DNA of 64,000 nt from Streptomyces microflavus (GCF_014650075.1 NZ_BMUG01000001.1:882710-946709), one strand, 5' to 3'; shown: positions 1 through 8,830, counted from the stretch's first letter. Numbers and translations are program-made. The notes: generated from the letters alone by a model not told the origin.

Positions 1-601
1 GATACTCGGTGTACGCGATGCTCAAGTCGGCCGGAGACACGGTCAGTTCACCGTTCTGCGGCTCCACCGGCGTGGCGAGCCCGTCCTCGTCCAGGGTGAA
101 CTCCGGTATCTGGGACGGCGCGACGACCCCGAGATAGGACGCCTTCCACAGCGCGTCGGGCCCGCTCCGTACGAACACCACCAGCCAGCGGTTGTCGAGC
201 TTCCCGCCGTCCTCGTCCCGGTTGGAGTCGGTGTCCGCCAGGAACCAGCGCGGCCAGCCCGCCTTCTTCGGGATGATGTAGGTGGCGTCCGTCAACTTCA
301 GCGGCTCGTGGGTCTTGTTGCCGCCCGGGCTGTACGTCTGCCGTGCCTTCAGCCCGGCCTGGTTGATCGCCCCGAGCGACCCCGTCACCCGGTCCGCGTC
401 CAGCGCCGGATCGTACGCCTTGTCCGCCGCGTTGTAGGCGGCGGTGAAGTCCTTGAGGGCCTGGGCGGCCTCGGACTCCGTCGCCCCGGGCAGCACTTCC
501 AGCTCACCGTGGACCGTCACACAGCCGCTCGCCGTCAGGCACAGCACTGTCGCCGCCGCGAGCCCCGCCGTCAGCCGACTCACCCTGAGGCCTCTCGTCA
601 T
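1..601 (-). CDS. Putative lipoprotein, 3' end outside window
   Basis: The frame opens at an ATG at 601 (minus strand) and stays open to the first base, so about 200 residues are visible and the C-terminus is missing. The N-terminus has two Arg, a hydrophobic stretch and a lipobox LTASGC, which predicts a signal peptidase II lipoprotein tethered to the outer face of the membrane. The mature part has no motif I recognise; it begins with a helix-rich segment containing AAQALKDFTAAYNAADKAYD. Similar lipoproteins of unknown function are common in Streptomyces. It lies downstream of hmuV on the same strand with about 125 bases between, so read-through from the haem operon is possible but not shown. 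Confidence 0.7.
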   Translation of the reverse strand, partial: MTRGLRVSRLTAGLAAATVLCLTASGCVTVHGELEVLPGATESEAAQALKDFTAAYNAADKAYDPALDADRVTGSLGAINQAGLKARQTYSPGGNKTHEPLKLTDATYIIPKKAGWPRWFLADTDSNRDEDGGKLDNRWLVVFVRSGPDALWKASYLGVVAPSQIPEFTLDEDGLATPVEPQNGELTVSPADLSIAYTEY

Positions 602-727
602 CCGTTGCTCTGCGCCTTCTGATCCGTCGCCCGCACTGACCGTCGAAACCCTACCGGGCGGCGAACGGCGTGCGGGCGCGGACCGGATACAGCGCCCACA
701 ACGTGACCTGGCCCCGGGACTTCGGGC

Positions 728-1564
728 TCAGGGGCGTACGGGGACGACCAGCGGCGTCCCCGTACGCGGATGCGGGAACACCTCCACCGGCTGCCGGTAC
801 ACCTCGCCGAGCAGCTCCCCGTCGAAGATCTCCTGCGGCGGGCCCACCACCGCGATCCGCCCCTCGTGCAGCACGGCGACCCGGTCCGCGTACGCAGCGG
901 CCAGCCCCAGATCGTGCAGGACCACCACCACGGCGTCCCCGGCGGCGGCCCGCTCCCGGCAGATCCGCAGCACCAGCTCCTGGTGGCGCAGGTCCAGGGC
1001 GGCCGTCGGCTCGTCCAGCAGCATCAGCGGGGCCCGCTGCGCCAGCACCCGGGCCAGCGCCACCCGGGCCCGCTCGCCGCCCGACAGTTCGGAGAACGGG
1101 CGGCCGGCGAACCGGGTCACCTCGGTGGCCGCCATCGCCGCCGCCACCGCCGTGTCGTCCTCGTCCTCCAGCTCCGTACCGGCCCAGGGCGCCCGCCCCA
1201 TCCGTACGACGTCCTCCACCGGGAACGGGAAGGAGAGCACGGCGGACTGCGGCAGCACCGAGCGGCGCAGGGCCAGTTCGGGCGCGGTCCAGGCGGCGGC
1301 CGGGCGGCCGCCGATCAGCACCTCGCCGCTCCCCGGGGCCAGATCGGCGGCGAGCGCGGCCAGGAGCGTCGACTTGCCGGCCCCGTTGGGCCCGACCAGC
1401 GCCACCACCTCGCCCGCGTGCGCGGTCAGGTCGATGGAGTCCAGCACCTGCCGCTGCCCCAGCCGGACCGAGAGCCCCACGGCCTCGACGGCGGGGGAGC
1501 CGGGGGCGACGGGCGAGGGCAGCTCCCGGGTGCGTACCGCGAACAGGTCTCTCAGCGTCCTCAT
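728..1564 (-). CDS. hmuV: Haem ABC transporter ATP-binding protein HmuV
   Basis: Cytoplasmic ATPase that would power the HmuU permease (278 residues). Visible motifs are Walker A GPNGAGKST at residues 58-66, signature LSGGE near 160 and Walker B LMLLDEP near 180, the usual order for FecE/HmuV-type ATPases. I start it at the ATG at 1564, which overlaps the hmuU stop as ATGA, rather than at the TTG six bases upstream. It is the last gene of a tightly coupled hmuT-hmuU-hmuV operon. Haem rather than siderophore as substrate is inferred from the adjacent HtaA-domain genes and the haem oxygenase gene, not from the ATPase itself. Confidence 0.88.
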   Translation of the reverse strand: MRTLRDLFAVRTRELPSPVAPGSPAVEAVGLSVRLGQRQVLDSIDLTAHAGEVVALVGPNGAGKSTLLAALAADLAPGSGEVLIGGRPAAAWTAPELALRRSVLPQSAVLSFPFPVEDVVRMGRAPWAGTELEDEDDTAVAAAMAATEVTRFAGRPFSELSGGERARVALARVLAQRAPLMLLDEPTAALDLRHQELVLRICRERAAAGDAVVVVLHDLGLAAAYADRVAVLHEGRIAVVGPPQEIFDGELLGEVYRQPVEVFPHPRTGTPLVVPVRP

Positions 1565-2739
1565 GCCCAACCACCTTGCTTACGACGGGTCCTGCGCAGC
1601 AGCCAGAAGAAGAACGGGCTGCCGAAGAGCGCGGTGAGCACCCCGAGCGGCAGTTCGGCGGGGGCGGCCACGGTCCGGGCCGCGAGGTCGCCGGCCACCA
1701 GCACCAGGGCACCGCCGAGCGCGCTCCCGGGGATGAGGAAGCGGTGGCCGGGGCCGTTCGCCATCCGCAGCAGGTGCGGGACGAGCAGTCCGACGAACGA
1801 GATGATCCCGGCGACGGCGACCGCGGCGGCCGTCAGCAGCGCCACGACCAGGACCAGCAGGATGCGCAGCCGCTCGACGTCCACGCCCAGGTGGCGGGCG
1901 GGCCGTTCACCGAGGGCCAGCAGGTCCAGCTTGCGGGCGTAGAACGGGGCGATGAGCAGGCCGGCCAGGGCGCAGGGGAGTACGGCCAGCACCTTGGGCC
2001 AGGTGGCCTGGGAGAGCGAACCGAGCTGCCAGAAGGTGATCTGGGTGATCTGCGCGTTGTCCGCGAAGAAGATGAACAGCCCGATCAGCGCGCCCGCGAA
2101 GGCGTTGACGGCGATACCGGTGAGGATCAGCGTCACCACTTCGGTCCGGCCGCCGGAGCGCGAGAGCGTATAGACGAGCAGCACGGTGGCGAGTCCGGCG
2201 ATGAACGCGAAGACGGTGATCGTCCAGTTGCCGAAGAAGGTCAGCCCCAGCGCGATCGAGGCGACCGCGCCGACCGCCGCACCCGCCGAGATCCCGATCA
2301 CGCCGGGCTCGGCCAGCGGGTTGCCGAACACGCCCTGCATCAGAGCGCCCGCGCAGCCGAGGGAGGCGCCGACGAGCAGCGCGAGGACGACGCGGGGGAG
2401 CCGGACGTTCCACAGGACGCTCTCGCCGACCCGGTCCAGCGGCTGGCCGCCGATCCCGATCCGGTGCTGGACGGAGGCCAGGACGTCCCCGATGGGGATG
2501 GAGTACGCGCCGATGGCGGCCGAGAGCAGACAGCCGGCGAGCAGGGCGAGGGAGAGCCCAACGGTGAGCACGAACGCCTTGCTGCGCGGGGACTTGGGGG
2601 CGGCCTTCGCTCCGGCGGCGCCGTCGGGGGCCTCCTTGGCGAGCGGCTCCCCGGCTGCCGGGGCCTTGGACAGGGCCGCCTCGGCCCCCGTGCCCGTGGA
2701 CTCCGGCTCCCCGGTGCGTTCCTCGTACGAGGTGGTCAC
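1561..2739 (-). CDS. hmuU: FecCD-type haem permease HmuU
   Basis: Polytopic membrane permease of 392 residues, the FecCD/BtuC family that moves iron complexes, haem or cobalamin. About ten hydrophobic segments follow a roughly 55-residue Pro/Ala/Lys-rich cytoplasmic N-terminus. Family hallmarks seen are RLPRVVLALLVGASLGCAGA near residue 110, ending GALMQG, and GLLVPHLLR near the C-terminal third. The start is a GTG that overlaps the hmuT stop (GTGA), and its own stop overlaps the hmuV ATG, so the three genes are probably translationally coupled. The N-terminal extension is longer than in many homologues. Confidence 0.87.
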   Translation of the reverse strand: MTTSYEERTGEPESTGTGAEAALSKAPAAGEPLAKEAPDGAAGAKAAPKSPRSKAFVLTVGLSLALLAGCLLSAAIGAYSIPIGDVLASVQHRIGIGGQPLDRVGESVLWNVRLPRVVLALLVGASLGCAGALMQGVFGNPLAEPGVIGISAGAAVGAVASIALGLTFFGNWTITVFAFIAGLATVLLVYTLSRSGGRTEVVTLILTGIAVNAFAGALIGLFIFFADNAQITQITFWQLGSLSQATWPKVLAVLPCALAGLLIAPFYARKLDLLALGERPARHLGVDVERLRILLVLVVALLTAAAVAVAGIISFVGLLVPHLLRMANGPGHRFLIPGSALGGALVLVAGDLAARTVAAPAELPLGVLTALFGSPFFFWLLRRTRRKQGGWA

Positions 2740-3815
2740 TGGCCCTTGCCGCCCTTCGGGTAGAGCTGCTCGACGATGTCGGCGAGCACCCGGTCGGTGC
2801 GCGGGCCGTAGTTCAGCAGCACACCGTCGTCGATGGAGACGACCCGGCGGTCCATCCCGGCGGGCGTCTCCGCGATGCCGGGGATCTTCACCAGACCGTC
2901 CATGCCGCCCACCGAGTCGAGCCCCTTGCTCATCAGGAGGATCGCGTCGGGCGCGGCCTTGGCGAGCGCCTCGCTGGTGATGGCGGTGAAGTCCTTGTCC
3001 AGCCCGGACGTCTTGCCGGCGTCGACCGCGCCCGCCGCCTCCAGCAGCGAACTCGCCCCCGACTCCGCGCCGCCCAGCAGATAGACGGAGGCCGAACCAC
3101 GCAGATAGAGGAAGGCCACCCGGGGCTTCTTGCCGTCGGCGTGGTCCGGGATGGTCTTCTGCACGGCGGCGATCCGGGACTCGGTGCGCTCCTTCAGCTC
3201 CGTGCCCGCGGCCGGTACGCCGAGCACCTCGGCGACCGTGTCGATACGGCGCCCGACGTCGTCCAGCCCCTTGGCGGGTTCGACGACGACCAGCGGGATG
3301 CCCGCGTCGCGGATCTGGTCGATCGCCTCGGCCGGTCCGGTCGTGGTGTCCGCGAGGACGACGGTCGGCTTCAGAGAGAGCACGCTCTCCGCCGAGACGT
3401 CGTGGGCGCGGGTCACCACCGGGAGCTTCTCGGCCTGTTCGAAGGTGGCGGTGATGTCCCGGGCGACGACCTGCTTGCCGAAGCCGAGGGTGAAGACGAT
3501 CTCGCTCAGCGATCCGGTCAGCGGCACGATCCGGTCGGTGGAGCCGATCGTGACCTTCTTGCCGTCCGCCGAGTCCACCGTCACCGGCAGCTTCGGCGCG
3601 GGCGCGGCGGCCAGCGGCTCGACCCGGTCCGCATCGGCGGAGCTCTTGGCGGCCTTCGGCGCGGAACCGTCACCTCCGCCGCACCCCGTCAGGAGCAGGG
3701 CGAGGGCCACCGCGGCAGTGAGGGCGGCGCCCGCCCGGCCGCGGACCGGCCGACGGCCGGAGGCCGCCCGTCCGGTGTCCGGGCTCGTGGGGGCGAAGTC
3801 CTGCGAGATGCGCAC
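2736..3815 (-). CDS. hmuT: Haem-binding lipoprotein HmuT
   Basis: Substrate-binding lipoprotein of the haem ABC transporter, 359 residues. It has an Arg-rich N-terminus, a hydrophobic core and a lipobox LLTGC with Cys45, so the mature protein is anchored outside the membrane. The body is a periplasmic-binding-protein fold of the TroA/FhuD class (DRIVPLTGSLSEIVFTLGFG near residues 92-111, later VVVEPAKGLDDVGRRI). The start is a GTG at 3815; no better start with a ribosome site is visible. It is the first gene of hmuTUV and diverges from an HtaA gene across a 199-bp gap holding an iron box, so it is likely repressed by DmdR/DtxR when iron is plentiful. Confidence 0.87.
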   Translation of the reverse strand: MRISQDFAPTSPDTGRAASGRRPVRGRAGAALTAAVALALLLTGCGGGDGSAPKAAKSSADADRVEPLAAAPAPKLPVTVDSADGKKVTIGSTDRIVPLTGSLSEIVFTLGFGKQVVARDITATFEQAEKLPVVTRAHDVSAESVLSLKPTVVLADTTTGPAEAIDQIRDAGIPLVVVEPAKGLDDVGRRIDTVAEVLGVPAAGTELKERTESRIAAVQKTIPDHADGKKPRVAFLYLRGSASVYLLGGAESGASSLLEAAGAVDAGKTSGLDKDFTAITSEALAKAAPDAILLMSKGLDSVGGMDGLVKIPGIAETPAGMDRRVVSIDDGVLLNYGPRTDRVLADIVEQLYPKGGKGQ

Positions 3816-3849
3816 TGGGCACCGTCCTGTCGTTCTGCGGTGTGCGAGG

Positions 3850-3907
3850 GGTGGTTCGGCGGGTGGTTCGCCGGTGGCTGGTCGGGCGGTTCGGCGGGTG
3901 GTTCAGG
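3850..3907. repeat. 12-bp tandem repeat before hmuT
   Basis: Imperfect tandem units of about 12 bp (GGTGGTTCGGCG, then GGTGGTTCGCCG and degenerate copies). A 17-bp stretch is repeated exactly at 3853-3869 and 3888-3904. It lies in the hmuT leader, between the iron box and the GTG start. Confidence 0.75.
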
Positions 3908-3969
3908 TGTGACGTATGTGTCGATGGTGTGGAGGTGCCGGAGGGGTTCCGGCACAGGCTGGGAATACC

Positions 3970-3988
3970 TTAGGTTAGCCTTACCTGC
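3970..3988. promoter_or_regulatory. DtxR/DmdR-type iron box
   Basis: TTAGGTTAGCCTTACCTGC fits the 19-bp iron-box consensus of DtxR, IdeR and Streptomyces DmdR (TTAGGTTAG-SCTAACCTAA) at about 15 of 19 positions. It sits between the divergent hmuT and first HtaA gene and could repress both directions under iron-replete conditions. Confidence 0.8.
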
Positions 3989-4014
3989 ACATCCAGCCCT
4001 CGGAGGGGTCCATC

Positions 4015-5493
4015 ATGCTGCCGTCCAGATCCGCCCGCGCGCTCGCCGTCGCGCTCCTCGCGGTGCTGCTGGGAGCGATGCTCCCCGCCACCACCGCGCA
4101 AGCGGCCAGCCGCACGGTGCAGGGCGGACGGCTGGACTGGGGCATCAAGTCCTCCTTCCAGAGCTACGTCACCGGCCCCATCGCCCAGGGCAGTTGGAGC
4201 CTGACCGGCGGCGCCGCCACGGTCGGCGGCAGCCAGTTCCGCTTCCACTCCGCCAACGGTTCCTACGACCCGGCGACCGGCGCCTTCAGCTCCGGCTTCT
4301 CCGGCGGGGTGCACTTCACCGGCCACAAGAAGGCCGACGGAACCAACGAGCTTGACCTCACCATCGGCCGTCCCACCATCAGGATCACTGGCGGCAGCGG
4401 CACGCTCTTCGCCGACATGGTCAGCAAGGAGCGGGGCACCGGCAAGGTCACCAACCGCTCCCAGGTGCCGCTCGCCACACTCTCCCTCGGCGGGATCAAC
4501 ATGAAGGGCGGCTCCACCCCCATCGCCCTCAGCAACGTCCCCACGACGCTGACCTCGCAGGGCGCCTCCGCCTTCGCCGGCTACTACACCGCCGGTACGC
4601 CGCTCGACCCGATCAGCCTCTCCGTGGACACGAAGGGCGCCGCCGAGCCGAAGCCGGCCCCGTCCGAGAAGAAGGACGAGGACGCCAAGAAGGACGCGGA
4701 GAAGGACAAGGCCAAGAAGAAGGCCGAGAAGGAGAAGGCGGGCCGCTTCGAGGACGCCGCCGTCGACTGGGGTGTCCGCCGCACCTTCCGCGAGTACGTC
4801 ACCGGCTCCATCGGCCAGGGCAAGTGGACGCTCGCCGACGGTGCCGAGGACGGCGGGGCGCTCTTCCGCTTCGCCCAGGGCAAGGGCACGTACGACGCGA
4901 AGAAGCAGACGCTGGACGCCGGCTTCGACGGCAGCATCCACTTCACCGGCGCCCACGACCTCGACCTGAAGTTCGCCGGCGTCACGGTCGCCGTGGCCAA
5001 GGGCGAGGGCACCCTGTCGGCGGACGTCACGAGCGCGGGCACCACCCGCAAGGACGTCCCCCTGATCACCTTCGCCGCCAAGGACTTCGCGCCCAAGGAG
5101 GGCCTCGCCGTCCTGACCGAGGCGCCCGCCACCCTCACCGAGGACGGCTCCAAGGCGTTCGGCTCCATGTACAGGGCGGGCACCGAGATGGACCCGGTCT
5201 CGCTCGCCGTCGCCGTCGACGACAAGGCCCAGCTGCCCGCGCTGCCCGACCTCGGCAGTGAGCCGACGGCCGCCGCCGAGCCCACGGCGAAGGCCTCGGC
5301 CGAGCCCTCCGCCGCACCGGTCGCCGCCGCATCGGACTCCGGCCCGGGCGCCGGCACGTACGCCGCGATCGGCGGCGGTGTGCTGCTGCTCGCCGCGGCC
5401 GGAGCGTTCTTCGCCCTCCGCCGCCGCGGGGCCGGGCAGGGTCCCGACGCCGACGCCACCTCCGCGGGCTCCGACGCCCCCCAGACCTCCTGA
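4015..5493 (+). CDS. Surface haem-binding protein with two HtaA domains
   Basis: Secreted protein of 492 residues with a signal peptide (cleavage likely after TTAQA near residue 30). It has two HtaA (haem transport-associated) domains, near residues 35-205 and 243-405, each opening with a D-W-G-[IV]-x3-F motif (LDWGIKSSF, VDWGVRRTF). A Lys/Glu/Ala-rich linker near 217-242 separates them. The C-terminus has an Ala/Pro/Glu stretch, one hydrophobic segment (GGVLLLAAAGAFFAL) and an RRR tail, so the protein is probably membrane-anchored facing the cell wall. In Corynebacterium, HtaA-type proteins take haem from haemoproteins and pass it to HmuT; that role is inferred here. A ribosome site GGAGGGG precedes the ATG. 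Confidence 0.87.
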   Translation: MLPSRSARALAVALLAVLLGAMLPATTAQAASRTVQGGRLDWGIKSSFQSYVTGPIAQGSWSLTGGAATVGGSQFRFHSANGSYDPATGAFSSGFSGGVHFTGHKKADGTNELDLTIGRPTIRITGGSGTLFADMVSKERGTGKVTNRSQVPLATLSLGGINMKGGSTPIALSNVPTTLTSQGASAFAGYYTAGTPLDPISLSVDTKGAAEPKPAPSEKKDEDAKKDAEKDKAKKKAEKEKAGRFEDAAVDWGVRRTFREYVTGSIGQGKWTLADGAEDGGALFRFAQGKGTYDAKKQTLDAGFDGSIHFTGAHDLDLKFAGVTVAVAKGEGTLSADVTSAGTTRKDVPLITFAAKDFAPKEGLAVLTEAPATLTEDGSKAFGSMYRAGTEMDPVSLAVAVDDKAQLPALPDLGSEPTAAAEPTAKASAEPSAAPVAAASDSGPGAGTYAAIGGGVLLLAAAGAFFALRRRGAGQGPDADATSAGSDAPQTS

Positions 5494-5577
5494 CGCCCCC
5501 ATGCGCGCTTTATGGTTCCTCACCCCCTCCCCCCACGCCTCCCTCCCTCCCCCCGTTTCCCTAGGAGACCCACCGAC

Positions 5578-7272
5578 ATGGCAGCAACTCGCCGCCCCAT
5601 AGCCCTTGCCGCAGCCGTCGCCACGGCCGCCGCCCTGGGCGCGACCTTCGCCCTCCCGGCCTTCGCGGCCGACGGTCCGGCCGCCAAGCCGGCAGCCGAC
5701 GCTCCGGCCGCGGCCGGAGCCCCTTCGGAGACCTACCAGCTGGAGTCGGGCACCCTGGACTGGGGCGTCCGGGCGTCCTTCCGCTCGATGATCGACCGCA
5801 TGGGCGGCACCGCCACCCTCGCTGACGGCGCCACCAAGAACGAGGACGGAACGTACAAGTTCCCCCTCGACAAGGGTGAGTACGCGATGGGCACCCACGC
5901 CGTGACGTCCTCCTTCAAGGGCAGCGTCCACTACGAGGCCCACGGCGGCGTCCTGGACATCAAGCTCTCCGACGTCAAGGTCCTCACGGTCGGCAAGGCC
6001 GGCAAGATCACCGTCGACGTGACCACCAAGTCCCCGGGCAAGGACGCCGTCGTCACCGACGACCTGGCGATGGCCAACCTCGACCTCACCGACGTCACCG
6101 CGTCGAACGGCGCCGAGGGCATGAAGTTCGCGGCCATCCCCGCCACCTTCACCAAGGAGGGCGCGGCGGTCTTCGGCTCGGCCTACAAGGAGGGCGACCC
6201 GGTCGACCCGGCCACGCTGACGGTCAAGCAGGCCGCGCCCCCCGTCGACCCGCCCGTCGACCCCCCGGTCGACCCGCCCGTGAAGCCCCCGGTCAAGCCG
6301 CCGGTCAAGCCCCCCGTCAAGCCGACCCCCACCGAGACCGCCAAGCCGGTCAGCGGCCCGGTCGTCGACGGCACCCTCGACTGGGGCCTCAAGAAGTCCT
6401 TCCGCTCGTACGTCGTCGGCCCGATCGCGCACGGCAAGGTCGAGACGAGCGACGGCGCCACGGCCAACGCCGACGGCTACCGCTTCACCAAGGCCACCGG
6501 CCGCCTCGATGCCGAAAAGAACACGCTCAACGCCCAGTTCAAGGGCAAGGTGCGCTTCCTGGGCCACGAGACGAACGGCGCGTACGAGCTCGACCTCTCC
6601 CTCAGCAACCTGAAGGTCGACGTCCAGGGCACCGCCGGCAAGCTCGTCGCCGACGTCTCCACCAAGGACCGCGCCTCCGGCAAGGTCAACACCTACACCG
6701 GCCTGACCTTCGCCGACCTGAAGGTGCCCGCCGGTGCGCTCGCCGCCAAGGAAGGCGTCGTGAACCTCAAGGGCATCCCGGCGACGCTCACCGAGGACGG
6801 CTCCAAGGCGTTCAGCGGCATGTACAAGAAGGGCGAGGAGCTCGACGCCCTGACCACCGCGGTCTCGCTCGACAAGGACGCCACGCTGCCTCCGGGCGGT
6901 TCGACGGATTACGAGAACTGCGCCGCGGCCGAGGCGGCCGGCGTGACGCCCATCAAGAAGGGCGAGCCGGGCTACGCGGCCCACCTCGACGGCGACGGTG
7001 ACGGCATCGCCTGCGAGTCCGGTGAGTCCACCGGCGGCTCGGGCTCCACGGGCGGCTCCACCACGGGCGGTTCCACCACCGGCGGCGGCACGGTCGGCGG
7101 TTCGACCACCGGTGGTTCGAACGCCGGCGGTTCGGTCGGCGGCTCCGGCGCCCTGGCGGCCACCGGCTCCGACGTTCCGACCGGTGCCCTGATCGGCGCC
7201 TCGGGCGTCGTCGTGGCGGCCGGTGCCGGCATCGTCATCGCGGCGCGCCGTCGCCGTAACGCCACCGCCTGA
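5578..7272 (+). CDS. Cell-wall HtaA protein with Excalibur domain and sortase motif
   Basis: Secreted protein of 564 residues, started at the ATG at 5578 behind TAGGAGA; in-frame upstream codons lack a ribosome site. After a signal peptide (ending near FALPAFA) come HtaA domain 1 (about 55-215, LDWGVRASF), a V-D-P-P / V-K-P-P repeat linker (221-252), HtaA domain 2 (263-440, LDWGLKKSF), an Excalibur-like calcium motif (443-480, with DGDGDGIACE) and a Gly/Ser/Thr spacer. LAATG at 526-530 then precedes a hydrophobic segment and an RRRR tail. LAxTG with this tail is the class E sortase signal of Streptomyces, so the protein is probably linked to peptidoglycan. With its neighbour it would form a wall-to-membrane haem relay. 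Confidence 0.88.
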   Translation: MAATRRPIALAAAVATAAALGATFALPAFAADGPAAKPAADAPAAAGAPSETYQLESGTLDWGVRASFRSMIDRMGGTATLADGATKNEDGTYKFPLDKGEYAMGTHAVTSSFKGSVHYEAHGGVLDIKLSDVKVLTVGKAGKITVDVTTKSPGKDAVVTDDLAMANLDLTDVTASNGAEGMKFAAIPATFTKEGAAVFGSAYKEGDPVDPATLTVKQAAPPVDPPVDPPVDPPVKPPVKPPVKPPVKPTPTETAKPVSGPVVDGTLDWGLKKSFRSYVVGPIAHGKVETSDGATANADGYRFTKATGRLDAEKNTLNAQFKGKVRFLGHETNGAYELDLSLSNLKVDVQGTAGKLVADVSTKDRASGKVNTYTGLTFADLKVPAGALAAKEGVVNLKGIPATLTEDGSKAFSGMYKKGEELDALTTAVSLDKDATLPPGGSTDYENCAAAEAAGVTPIKKGEPGYAAHLDGDGDGIACESGESTGGSGSTGGSTTGGSTTGGGTVGGSTTGGSNAGGSVGGSGALAATGSDVPTGALIGASGVVVAAGAGIVIAARRRRNATA

Positions 7273-7287
7273 TCAACTCCGCACCAC

Positions 7288-7321
7288 CCGCAGGGCCGTA
7301 CCGGCAGGTACGGCCCTGCGG
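7288..7321 (+). terminator. Terminator after the second HtaA gene
   Basis: A perfect 15-bp stem (7288-7302 with 7307-7321) has a 4-base loop GGCA and lies 16 bases after the stop. There is no U-tract, which is usual in Streptomyces. Confidence 0.85.
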
Positions 7322-7350
7322 CCGTTCCCGCGTGGTGCTTGAATGCGCAC

Positions 7351-8022
7351 GTGAACCACTACGACGTACCCCGGGGCATCGACGTCCTGCGGGTCTTCTG
7401 CGGCCCCGACGGACGCCACGGCAACACCCTCGGCGTCGTACGCGACGGTAGCAGCCACCCCGACGAGGCCTCCCGCCGACGGCTGGCCCGGCAACTGGGC
7501 TTCAGCGAGACCGTGTTCGTCGACGACCCGGAGCGCGGCCGGGTGGACATCCACACCCCCGGCCTCCGGCTGCCGTTCGCCGGGCACCCGCTGGTCGGCG
7601 CCGCCTGGCTGCTGGACCTGGAGATCCTGGAACTGCCCGTGGGGGACGTGTTCGCCCGCCAGGACGGGGAGTTCACCTGGATCACCGCCCGCCCCGAGTG
7701 GGCCCCGCCGCGCATGCTCCAGCAGTACGCGACGGCCGCCGAGGTGGAGGCGCTGCCGGGACCGCCGCCCGGGGAGGGCCGGCTCTACGCCTGGGCCTGG
7801 GAGGACGAGGCCGCGGGGCGGGTCCGCGCGCGGGCCTTCCCGAGGCGCGGCGAGGGCATCGTCGAGGACGAGGCGACGGGCGCGGCGGCCATGCTGCTGA
7901 GCGCGCGGCTCGGCAGGGCCCTGAACATCGCGCAAGGACGCGGCTCCCAGATCCTCACAGCACCCGCGCCGGACGGCACGGTGGAGGTGGGGGGCCGCGT
8001 CCTGATGGCCGCCCGGGGCTGA
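7351..8022 (+). CDS. PhzF-family isomerase-like protein
   Basis: 224 residues. The N-terminus (IDVLRVFCGPDGRHGNTLGVV) and the late motif EDEATGAAAMLLSARLG match the PhzF/diaminopimelate-epimerase-fold family; LPFAGHPLVGAAWLL is the family's G-H-P segment. PhzF itself isomerises an intermediate of phenazine synthesis, but most relatives have unknown substrates and no phenazine genes are visible. It is shorter than the usual 260-300 residues. The start is the GTG at 7351, because the family begins at that point; a TTG 12 bases upstream is the alternative. It sits between haem-uptake genes and converges on the haem oxygenase gene, so a link to haem or iron is possible but unproven. Confidence 0.78.
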   Translation: MNHYDVPRGIDVLRVFCGPDGRHGNTLGVVRDGSSHPDEASRRRLARQLGFSETVFVDDPERGRVDIHTPGLRLPFAGHPLVGAAWLLDLEILELPVGDVFARQDGEFTWITARPEWAPPRMLQQYATAAEVEALPGPPPGEGRLYAWAWEDEAAGRVRARAFPRRGEGIVEDEATGAAAMLLSARLGRALNIAQGRGSQILTAPAPDGTVEVGGRVLMAARG

Positions 8023-8054
8023 ACCCCGGACGGCCGTAAGAGAGATGACCGGTA

Positions 8055-8720
8055 CTACGCGCTGAGCGGGAAGACCTCGCCCAGCTCCCGGAAGACCGCG
8101 GTGTTCAGCGCGAAGGCGCGCTTGCATTCCTCGACGATCCGCTGCTTCTCCAGGTCGTCCGCGTTCACCGCGTCCAGCAGCTCGCGGTAGCCCCGCTTGA
8201 AGGCGGCGGGGTTGCCGATCTCCTCGAAGACGTAGAACCGCACGCCGTCGCCCTTGCGCTCGAAGCCCCAGGTCTTCTCCGCCTTGTCGCGGATGATCTG
8301 GCCGCCCGAGAGGTCACCGAGGTATCGGGTGTAGTGGTGCGCGATGTATCCGGCGGGCCAGGTGCGCGCGCACTCGGTGACCCGGGCGGCGTACGCGGCG
8401 GTGGCCGGCAGCGGCTCCAGACCCTCGCGCCAGTTCTCCCCGCGCAGATGCGCCAGGTCGCGCTCCAGCTCGGTGGAGCGCATCAGCTCGGGCTGTATGA
8501 AGGGCCCGGCGACCGGGTCGTTCCGCAGGGCCTCCGCGCCCTCCTCCAGCGCCCGGTAGACGAACCACAGCTGCTCGGTGTAGCGCGTGTACGCGTCGAC
8601 ACCCAGCCGCCCGCCGAGCAGGTCACCCATGAAGGTCGAGGTCTCGGCCTCGGTGTGCTGCTCGTGCGACGCGGTGCGGATGAGCGTCGAGAAGGGAGTG
8701 ACGGTGGCGGTTGCGTCCAA
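8055..8720 (-). CDS. hmuO: Biliverdin-producing haem oxygenase
   Basis: 221 residues. It cleaves the haem ring to biliverdin, CO and ferrous iron. The segment QHTEAETSTFMGDLLGGRL aligns with the proximal-His region of corynebacterial HmuO, so His22 is the likely haem ligand. GDLSGGQ is the distal helix Gly-rich motif. Length and motif spacing are typical of the soluble HmuO/HO-1 family. It is transcribed alone behind an iron-box-like palindrome about 110 bases upstream of the ATG. With hmuTUV and the two HtaA proteins it completes a route from external haem to free iron. Confidence 0.93.
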   Translation of the reverse strand: MDATATVTPFSTLIRTASHEQHTEAETSTFMGDLLGGRLGVDAYTRYTEQLWFVYRALEEGAEALRNDPVAGPFIQPELMRSTELERDLAHLRGENWREGLEPLPATAAYAARVTECARTWPAGYIAHHYTRYLGDLSGGQIIRDKAEKTWGFERKGDGVRFYVFEEIGNPAAFKRGYRELLDAVNADDLEKQRIVEECKRAFALNTAVFRELGEVFPLSA

Positions 8721-8830
8721 GGCGGGCCTCCGGGGACCGAGGGGGACGGGAAGTCCAGAAACAGACGGAAATATCGGCAGGCGGCCGCCGCGACGCTGCG
8801 GCGGCGCATGCCGGTATGCCCGATCCTCCT

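Noticed and set aside
3970..6984. Open frame of about 1000 codons antisense to the two HtaA genes
   Set aside because: It is Gly/Arg/Val-rich, has no domain, and covers two genes with clear signal peptides and HtaA motifs; it is a third-position GC artefact.
7351..8022. Phenazine biosynthesis gene
   Set aside because: PhzF homologues are widespread without phenazine pathways, and no other phz-like gene is visible.
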